64,000 nt of DNA from Phytophthora colocasiae. Taxonomy: Eukaryota; Oomycota; Peronosporomycetes; Peronosporales; Peronosporaceae. Every line of letters begins with the position of its first letter. The stretch's first letter is position 1. The DNA is taken from positions 1,364,001-1,428,000 of the forward strand of contig JAGKQI010000105.1 in NCBI GenBank assembly GCA_018806915.1, written 5' to 3'. Under the pieces are notes generated by a model, which saw only the letters and a list, made by a program, of their open reading frames with translations, searched no databases and was not told the DNA's origin. This document shows positions 56,538 through 64,000 of the stretch, piece after piece. A program made the translations under genes and the position numbers.

Positions 56538-56755
56538 TAATGGAGTATACATCATACGTATACTCAGTTTACTGCCAAAACGAGGCTACTAATGTTGATG
56601 CACTTTTGGTTTACTACCTAATTGAGGTCAGGAATGCTTACTTGCTAAAATGGTTGGTTAGAGCAGTAATTAGAATTCGTTAGGAAGAAACTAATTCACT
56701 TTGCAATTTACCAAACGGATAAAAGCTTCCTCTACGCTACGTGACAACGGGACAT
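56538..56755. repeat. Dispersed repeat, both halves contiguous
   Basis: Combines the sequences found separately at 54182-54240 and 55550-55690, so it is the intact form of that repeat, possibly an LTR fragment following the Gag remnant. Confidence 0.6.
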
Positions 56756-57047
56756 TGCTAGGAACTTCCAAAAACGTTTTAGCCAATTGTACTACTTACT
56801 CATAGGAAAGCAAAAAAGGTAAAGTGACTAGATTACTCTGTTTCCGACCCCTCTTCTCGCTACAGCAAGTAGGATAGCCACCTAGGCACACCGGTAAAAC
56901 CTCGTTGGGATCATATACGACACAGATCTGTTCTCTGTACATACTTCCCTGCTGGATCTGCTTTGAGATATGGTAATGGAAGGCTGATAGATGACCGCGT
57001 AAGCTCTCGGGTGGTGCCATTTAGACAGTGAAGGCTCATTCAGTAAA
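56756..57047. other. No gene seen
   Basis: Spacer between the Gag remnant and the Mutator-like fragment. No motif or repeat was recognised. Confidence 0.4.
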
Positions 57048-58140
57048 ATGGAGTCTCTTCCGGACACACCTGGATCTTCCAGCAGCAGTATACCAGGCCG
57101 TACCCGCGGTATAGTTCGCCAGGAGACTACAACATGCTACTTCCGCGGTTACAAGTACACGCGCGCCTGGATGTCTTCAAAGAAAGGTTCATACCGGTGC
57201 AGCCATTGGCGTCATGGTTGTGCTGGCACGATGTTTTTTCCATGTTCGCACAATGAGCTACGGATTGGGTCGTCCCCACACCTGTCGGAACGTTGATGCT
57301 ACGGACGCTAGCCTGGTGGACGTACGGGTCCAATTGAGGACAGTGTAGACACGCTGTCTATAGAAAATGTCGCTGAGCCAGCGTGGCGCATTTGGGGCGT
57401 CGTGCGAGATGAGTTCTACGGTGCGAACAATGAGCATGTCGTACAGGGATTATCTGAACCGCAAGTTCTTCGTCGGGTGTACCTAGTCAGAAACCGGCGC
57501 TTCAGCGGGGGTGTTTATGGGTCAATCGAAATCCCTCCAATTTCCACAGCACTGAACGACGTTGTGTCCTTCTTTCAGTTCCAACATGTCACGGCGAACC
57601 GAGAGCATCTCAACAAACCCACGCGCCTAATAGGTTGGATCCACCCTTCCCTAGTTAATCTGCTACGTTTTCACGGAACTACCATTTTTATCGACGGAAC
57701 GTTTCGTGGTGTGCCGCACGGCTACAAGCAGTGCATCATTGGCATGTGCACGACCGAGGTTCAGGCCTCTATGTACCTGTGTACTACGTGCAAAGTTCTT
57801 TGCGATCAGGAGATTCGTTGTGGGACATCATTCATTTCGTGGTACAAGGCACCGACCAGAATATTGAGCTTGCCGAAGTTGTGAGTGACTTCGAGTGTCT
57901 GCTTATCCAGGCCGTGAAACGCAGTTCCCCATCGCCATCGTAATTGGGTGCCTCTTCCACTGGAAGCAGGCACTACGACGAGCTATGAAGCGGTTTCTGC
58001 TCTCAAAGGAAGAGGGCGCTATTGCTATGAGCAAGGGAATCCTCAAAATGCTTACCGTCATTGATCACTCCCTTGTCAAGCGTTGCATCAGTCGTCGAGC
58101 AGTACGAGCGCGACGAAGGGGTGGATTTAGCTGACTGTGT
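57048..58140 (+). pseudogene. Mutator-like (MULE) transposase fragment with FLYWCH-type finger
   Basis: 57048-57296 encodes an N-terminal FLYWCH-like zinc finger (YFRGYKYTRAWMSSKKGSYRC). Downstream in other frames are the MULE core: FIDGTFRGVPHGYKQCIIG (first catalytic Asp), LYVPVYYVQSS, SDFE (second Asp) and IGCLFHWKQALRRAM. Frame changes lie near 57300, 57760 and 57930. The C-terminal third with the catalytic Glu is missing. Dead copy. Confidence 0.8.
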
Positions 58141-58619
58141 TGATGTTAACTCGGAGGCCAGCCAAACACTAGTCACGTTTCCATATAATTAATTGCAACA
58201 CAACCAGCCAGCTCAATTAGACCCAGTACGGGACTTGTGACGACTACTACCCCTACTTTGGCTTCTATGAGCTTGCAGGTGGCTGTTGTAAGTTTGTAGT
58301 GTCTGCAGGAATGAAGACACGGATGGGGGAGCCGGCGGAGCTCCCAATTAGTTTAGCCTTGTTGTATTGCTTGAAAAAAATGCAATTTGATTCTCTCTGC
58401 TACAATACTTGCTACTCTAGTTGGCGTCGGAGGCGCTCCTGGTGTTCAACCCTCTGTGTTAGACGACCTTCGTATCATCAGCCTTGTCGTGATGCACGTC
58501 AACACGTCGACATAGTTGTCGTGGTGCAAATTAACATGTAGACAACATTGCCGATACGCAGGTGTAGCCGTTCAGGCGCACTGCAACTTTATTGTAGTTA
58601 GCTGGAGCTGGCTGGTCAT
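58141..58619. other. No gene seen
   Basis: Degenerate sequence between two MULE fragments, full of stops in all frames that I checked. Confidence 0.4.
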
Positions 58620-58890
58620 GGATCCACTACAGAGTTCCACCGGAGGGAATACTGAACGCGAGCCAAGTGCACGGGATGGAGACACAAAGCGGTACTACCA
58701 AGGCTTTGAATACACGCGTTGAACGCAAGAATGACACCACATCCAAACCTAGATTGATTGGTTCGCGAAATTCAGAAAATCGCACGCGGTACTACGTAGA
58801 AGTATTATATCACTGGGGATGCTCTGGTTCCTGTGCGGGCCAATTTACGTTTTCCGAGGGCAGTTGCCTTACAGGATACAGAAGATAACT
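58620..58890 (+). pseudogene. Second FLYWCH-type N-terminal fragment of a MULE transposase
   Basis: KRYYQGFEYTR followed by a Cys/His-type pattern (YHWGCSGSCAGQFTF) resembles the finger at 57048-57296, with frame changes. It is truncated after the finger and followed by an acidic run (SDSDIVSDNEGSADDSN-like). Confidence 0.6.
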
Positions 58891-59158
58891 AGGCCTCTGA
58901 TAGTGATTCAGACATTGTTTCTGATAACGAGGGATCTGCTGACGATAGCAACACAGATCTCTCTGACGATGCGATTGAACCGGTAGTATATATTGGAGCT
59001 TAACTACACAAGTAATAAAGTTCATTGACTCTCTACATGACCAAGCGATTTGGTCATGTGATCGAACATGTTGGTAGCGACGTGACCTAACATGATTATG
59101 ATCGCCAATATTGATTACCGCCATTGACGTAGTTGCTAAAAGTACCTAAAGCTCACGC

Positions 59159-59569
59159 TTGAAAATCTCTTCTTACAGCACCATTTCGGTGGTACCTTCA
59201 TCGGATGAGCTGTCGGAAAACGGCTTTGTAGCCGCAGGTGCTCCATCTTCAGAATCATCGCCGATATCCTCCGGTATCTCGATTGCTTTGGGTAGTTGGA
59301 TCACCTCTCGAGGTGGTCGTCGAGTTCGTACTCAAGGAATGTCAGCAAGACGCTGGACGTACTCAGCCGATTTGGTCGTGATCACACCTGCGATACTCGA
59401 CATACTTGGGCGAGGTTTAGGAAAGTGGCTATTCAGTTCTCGATTAAACCCCAACGGGTTATTTGTGCGTGCGATAAGCACCTGCTTTAGGCCAGCTACA
59501 TTCCACACGCTCACGTCGTACTGCTCCATCCATGTTCTGTTGACATACCCCAGAAGCCCCTGCAATTAA
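59159..59569 (-). pseudogene. MULE transposase C-terminal fragment, opposite orientation
   Basis: The minus strand encodes YVNRTWMEQYDVSVWNVAGL followed by ARTNNPLGFNRELNSHFPKP, the conserved C-terminal motif of MULE transposases (RTNNxxExxNR, with Glu replaced by Gly here). It then has PSMSSIAGVITTKSAEYVQR and an acidic tail. Bases 59332-59565 are open. The rest reaches a stop near 59159. It is turned against the fragment at 57048-58140. Confidence 0.75.
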
Positions 59570-60399
59570 CCTTTGAGTACGTTATACCAGCCTCAGCGCA
59601 ACGCCGACCGATTTCAAGCTTTACCCACTTGGTTGGGGAAAACCTTTGCTTAGAATGGTCTTTCCGATGCCGAGTTGACGGTCTAGCAACAGTTGGGCCT
59701 GAACACAGTCGAAGAGATGGATTTGTCGAATGGGCACATGTAGACGAAAGATCGATGAGCCTCGAACTTTGGGTGTTTCACTCACTACAACTCGATAAGG
59801 CACCACCTTCCAACGTCCGTTAAAAAATAGATACCCACCGGGAGAAATCGGACCTCCATCACCCCTTTCGCCATTAAGTTACGGTGGTGGGATGGAATAG
59901 TTTAAACAACAATGAAGAAATTAGTAAATTCATCTCAAACAACAAACTCGATAGTAAACGGGCGCCTACCGTTCATTGTCTGACGAGGAATTAACGGAAT
60001 ACCGCGACAAACCCTCTTAGGTCTAAAGTGTACCCTCTCAATTTGCCCTTCGGCAGTCAATCAGACAATGAGCACGACACAGGAGCGAATCACCGTGTAT
60101 CTTTGTCAACTACTATCTTTCGCTTTAAATTTTCCTTGACTTGATGGACCTTGACAGGAAAGATGGAATAGATAGACTATAGAGGATATATTGGTGCTTA
60201 TTTTATACGATAGATGTGCTAGGCAAGAAGTTTCTTCTTAAACCATCGGCGTGGCCAATGTCATTTGGTCATGTGCCAAGCAGACGAACACGCAATTTGC
60301 ACATGTGATCAAACGGGAGTTACACGACGGGACCAAAGACAATTATGATCGCCAATATGCTCTTTGCTCAATGGCATCTAGTTTGGACAAGGAGTACAG
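59570..60399. other. No gene seen
   Basis: Short open frames (such as 59621-59806 minus and 60251-60472 plus) show no family motif. Parts may be decayed MULE or Crypton sequence. Confidence 0.4.
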
Positions 60400-61400
60400 A
60401 CAAAAAATAGATTCACGCCCATTTACCTCTCTGATATGTTCCTGTTCAGCTATCAGATCACTACCGAAGTAGATGGGTCCTGAGTCCCCGTAGCTGTTAT
60501 CACCTCGTCGGCTTCTTCCATACTGGGTGCGCCGTCCCAGCTAAAACATTCTTTGTTCTTTCGTCGCCTTCGTTGTAAATGTAGAAGTGAGTTCATTCAT
60601 CGTTAGCTAGAGCTAACTACAATTGTCTTCACGATCAGTCGTTCGTTGCATCACCTCTGCGTTCGAGGTTTCAAAACGACTTGATGAGAAGTCTCTGAGT
60701 ACAGCAGTTGCCGGGCAGAATCCCAGCAACGTGCTGTACTTGTAGCAACCGCTACAACAGATTTCAAATACGCATTTCTCTCTCTTGTTTCTGGTTCAAC
60801 ACGAAAAAACTAATACTTACCGCAAGATGTAGCATGTTAGATTCATGCGGAACAAGGAGATTCACTGGTACCGTGTAGGTGCTGTTGCATTATATCTATT
60901 CCAAAGGTTTCGCGTAGATCTCGAACAATTTCCTTCCTTCCGTACTACAAAGGATTGGCACGACATTAAGTTCCTGTGTGAACAAAATCTATTTCTTACG
61001 ACACTCATAATGCCAGCAAAAAAAGTGTTTGGATCATCTTGGATTCACATTCAATAGTTATCCATGTCAACAGGCAACCAGGTGTACAGCAGCTTGAGAC
61101 GTGTGACATGGCCATTTCGTAGACATGTCACCCTGGGAGATGGGGACTTGATACGGTTGAAGCTGTCTATTCTGGGTGGCTTGCCAGGAAAGCAATGCGC
61201 GCTCTGTCAGGTCATCCTCCACGAGCACGCCTTTATGATATCGAGCGAGCGACTCTGTACCCGCCACAAGATCTACAAAGCAAAATATTCTCCGATCTGG
61301 AAACATACAAGAAAAAAATACTAGCTGGAGAGTGGAAAAGAAACCTGTGTGGTTTTATTGAGCTCATGAATACTTATGAATTGTTGCACTCTAAGATATA
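60400..61400 (+). pseudogene. Crypton/Ndc10-like tyrosine recombinase remnant
   Basis: Segments in different frames match the central-to-C-terminal part of Crypton-type recombinases related to the yeast CBF3 subunit Ndc10. They are HWYRVGAVALYLFQRFRVD...FPSFRTTKDWHDIKF (60845-60985), and then GRWGLDTVEAVYSGWLARKA (with a Tyr in the expected place), MRALSGHPP and PPQDLQSKIFSDLETYKKKI (61130-61320). At least three frame changes or stops make it inactive. Such domains cut and rejoin DNA through a Tyr. The start at 60400 is approximate. Confidence 0.7.
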
Positions 61401-61607
61401 GCGTGTCTAAATGGTCAGGTTTCTGCTAAGCTTACACAACATCGGATTTTCGGTGCACGCTTGCTCCAGCTCCGCGATCGGCTGATAGCTCGAGTAGGGA
61501 TCATATTCGGTACAGATCTGATAGAGGATCAAGCATAAGATGCTGTGAACCCCCCCCCCCCCCCGTTACCATACCATATATGATGGGAAGAAACCACTAC
61601 GAGAACG
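61401..61607. repeat. Spacer with a 15-base C run at 61550-61564
   Basis: A homopolymer of C within otherwise unremarkable sequence. No gene. The run length could be an assembly or sequencing artefact. Confidence 0.7.
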
Positions 61608-63218
61608 TTGGTACAAGGTGGAGACACAAGTCGCCAAGTCGAAGCACAGGATCAGAACTCAGCAGCAGTTCAACAGCGGACCGCGGAGCAGCTTGGGCAG
61701 GTGCAACGCCAACAGGACCATCTGGCCTCTCAAACGTCAGAGTATCTTCATGACCGACAGTCAGCAGTGTCAGAGCAACAACTGGAGATGCAGCGGCAAA
61801 TAAAAGAACATCGCAAGTATATAGAGGAGCAATACCGATTGCTGCAGGCTGCACAAGAAGAAGTCGGACGACATGGTCGGTGCCTTGAGAGTCTAGCGGT
61901 GGCGGTGCAACCGCACTTGCAGGCCCGATGAGGTGCCTTCGCTCAAGGTATCGAACCGACGGTGGACCAACGACGACCGGAAACACCAGCTGTCACTGTG
62001 GCAGCGGAACAAAAATTGCCCGTCCCTTCTATATATCGCGGCAGCTCAAGAGAAAGAGAAACGCGGCTTCATGGATGGTTATGTCATCGACTCCAGGCGC
62101 ACCAAGGTGCTTAATCAAGGGACACAAGCGGAAGTTTTTGTGATGCCATTAAATGCTTTTATCGAACAAGGTACTTTAATTCGAATTTGTGAATTCGAGC
62201 TTTTCAAGCAAGAGAAGGACGACACAGAAGCTGAGTGGAGAGACTATTCATATCTGCGCGGATGCCAGATAATACAGCCTATAAAACATTAGATCGAGAG
62301 GTGAAGAAATTCTGTATGGACGTTGATCTGCAAGACGCTGAGTCACGTCTTTCGCGCCTGATGGAAGACTTCTCCGAGATCGTGGACAACGTGAATATGG
62401 AGGACGTGGTGCACATCGAACCTATGAAGGTGATAGGCTACGTGGTGGACGCGTTGAGGTCTCCTGCATTCAAGGCTGCGGTGAGAGACCAGCTTGATCG
62501 GCAAAGCCATAAAGTGACTAAGTCGATTATTCAATCGTTTTTGAAATGGGTTCATGTGGAGCTGGAGAATATTGTGAGGTTTGAAGCGCACATTTGGAAT
62601 GGGCAGCAAGGGAAAATCGGGTCGAAACCAGACCGAGATCAAGCAATTTCAGGAAAACACCAGCAAAAACAGGGTTCACGACAGAAACCCGCGCAGTACG
62701 AATGGGCAGTCGTCAGGAAAAGTGGTGCATCAACGCAAAGACAAAGTGGAGACTGAAGGAAAAAAGCACAAAGAGTGACCGTGCTTGTTTCATATGTGGA
62801 GATCGAACCCATGGAGTGTTTCAATGTCCGGTTATCGTGGGACCTGCTGAAGCGAAAGAGCTTTATGAAAAAAAGCACTGACAGGAAAATATTGGAACCC
62901 GTGTTAACAACGGCGGCAGCAACAAAGAAGGGAGATGCTGTACCTTCAAAGGCGATACCATGTGTCGTAATGGATACGATCAAGACTTTAATTACATCTG
63001 ATAGTGCAGTGGAGGTCTCTTTTATTGGACGTGTAAAGCCGGATGTACACTACTCAAAGGCTGGTAACATCAACAACTGCCTGTACAACGAAGGTGCCAA
63101 CGGCAACAAAGTTGCTGAAGAAGCTGAAAGGGAGTGGAAAGTGAATTGCTCAGCAAACACTACCGGAAAGTCTGGGGTGACTGGTATTGGAGAAAAAACC
63201 AGTGGCTGTAAAGAGTAA
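61608..63218 (+). pseudogene. Degenerate LTR retrotransposon Gag-protease region
   Basis: 61608-61931 encodes a Gln-rich coiled coil (QRTAEQLGQVQRQQDHLASQ). 62235-62756 is helical Gag sequence (DREVKKFCMDVDLQDAESRL; IGYVVDALRSPAFKAAVRDQ). 62760-62880, in another frame, has a CCHC-like knuckle (CFICGDRTHGVFQC). From 62935 LITSDSAVEVSFI resembles a retropepsin DSG site in which Gly has become Ala. Frames shift between these parts, so it is inactive. The family (Gypsy or Bel-like) was not determined. Confidence 0.6.
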
Positions 63219-63664
63219 GATCAAGTGGGGTCTGCGGTTTTCAACACCGGGAGGTCCGCTTGTGTTGAAAAATGTAGTCTGTTGGGTAAGTCACAAATCT
63301 GCTTAAGTTGGCCTTTGGAGTGGTATCCATCCAGCAACGATCCAATCCCTCGCTTCACTGTCACGTTATACGCGGTTGAGACTCAACTTGAGTTGTTGTT
63401 GGTAGAATTGAGAATGAATTGAAAGTGAAACTTAGAACTACGATAGGGCACTACAGCCCTTGGGCACGATGCAGCTGGGATGTTCATGTGCAGCCACCAT
63501 TGTGGCGGTGCCGACCCAGGTCCACAACTCGTGCTCCACGCATGTGCGCCGCTTGCAGCCGTGCTGAGGTTATGGTTTCCATCACGCAACAGAACAGTGG
63601 GGCACAATACGTAGATTTGCTGAGGTCAAGTCGGAGGGCGAGGTGAGCGGCCCCCAAGCGTAGG
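63219..63664. other. No gene seen
   Basis: Spacer between the Gag remnant and the recombinase at the right edge. Short open frames on both strands have no recognisable motif. Confidence 0.4.
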
Positions 63665-64000
63665 TTATTTGCTTGCAGCGCTTGACGACTTGATTCGCTG
63701 CACCATTTGCCGCGATAGTCCCTTTGATGCTGCGGCAGCATGTCGTGGATAGCCTTCGTAGCAGTTGGACAGCCAGCGACCTAGGAACTTGATAGAGAGT
63801 TTATCCGCACCACCGGCCGCCAACGCCGTGGCTCCACCGATTCGAATAGAGTGCGACGAGTAGTTCGAGGCTGGTACACCGATCCTCTTCGCTGTTCTTT
63901 TGATAGTCGCGACAACTTCTTGAAATGAAAGGGTTTCGCACAGGTGCCGATCCGCTTGGCACTTCACCAGCTTGCGGGCTCTCAGAATATGTTGTAAGCC
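63665..64000 (-). CDS. Tyrosine recombinase C-terminus, DIRS-like (runs off right edge)
   Basis: The minus strand is open from the right edge to the stop at 63665, at least 111 residues. HSIRIGGATALAAGGADKLS carries the catalytic Arg of box II. FLGRWLSNCYEGYPRH matches the box with a conserved His/Trp and the Tyr nucleophile. The preceding helix (FQEVVATIKRTAKRIGVP) is normal for the family. DIRS and related retrotransposons use such enzymes to integrate circular DNA. Whether this is DIRS, another retroelement or a Crypton relative depends on sequence beyond the edge. It is different in type from the Ndc10-like remnant at 60400. Confidence 0.75.
   Translation of the reverse strand, partial: GLQHILRARKLVKCQADRHLCETLSFQEVVATIKRTAKRIGVPASNYSSHSIRIGGATALAAGGADKLSIKFLGRWLSNCYEGYPRHAAAASKGLSRQMVQRIKSSSAASK

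Overview
This is eukaryotic DNA, almost certainly from an oomycete of the Phytophthora type. The evidence is the short GT-AG introns (54-71 nt) in compact genes, secreted LWY-repeat effectors with a dEER motif, Helentron, Copia, Gypsy, Tc1, Mutator-like and Crypton-like elements, and an RGS-type protein kinase. No tool was run, so all homology statements come from reading motifs.

Housekeeping islands lie at both sides. On the left (1-5404) are the N-terminal 1105 codons of a large SPRY protein that runs off the left edge (minus strand), a small two-exon gene at 3541-4109, and a three-exon EF-hand gene at 4249-5404 (minus). On the right, after 51.5 kb, are a four-exon RGS/AGC (GRK-like) kinase (51820-53891) and a U2 snRNA gene (about 54846-55025).

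Between them (about 5.7-51.5 kb) a unit made of a SAM methyltransferase, an LWY effector and a serine carboxypeptidase is present three times. Unit 1 has a methyltransferase ended by a palindromic insertion (6328-7159), an effector gene split over 7601-24909, and a carboxypeptidase remnant (25532-25934). Unit 2 has an intact effector (26329-28305) and a carboxypeptidase (29262-30508) cut by a Gypsy element. Unit 3 has only the first 50 bases of the methyltransferase (46151-46200), an intact effector in inverted orientation (46902-48896), and the only intact carboxypeptidase (50123-51553).

The unit 1 effector is broken by three unrelated transposons: a Tc1-type element with 254-bp terminal inverted repeats (7807-9087, TA duplication), an 8.7-kb Helentron (about 9220-17921), and a Copia element with identical 179-bp LTRs and a GCTTG duplication (18597-23909). 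The Helentron carries Rep, RPA, ankyrin-repeat and SET-domain genes and lacks its helicase. The remaining effector coding pieces show no stop that I could see.

The Gypsy element (30509-45200) has 430-bp LTRs, a chromodomain-bearing pol with frameshifts, an unusual 549-codon ORF on the opposite strand, a membrane-protein ORF where env would sit, and a roughly 730-bp non-autonomous DNA element in its right LTR. A hAT-like MITE lies just downstream of the unit 3 effector.

From 55.5 kb to the end lie transposon fossils: Gypsy-type gag pieces, Mutator-like transposase fragments in both orientations, a Crypton/Ndc10-like tyrosine recombinase, and at the right edge the C-terminus of another tyrosine recombinase.
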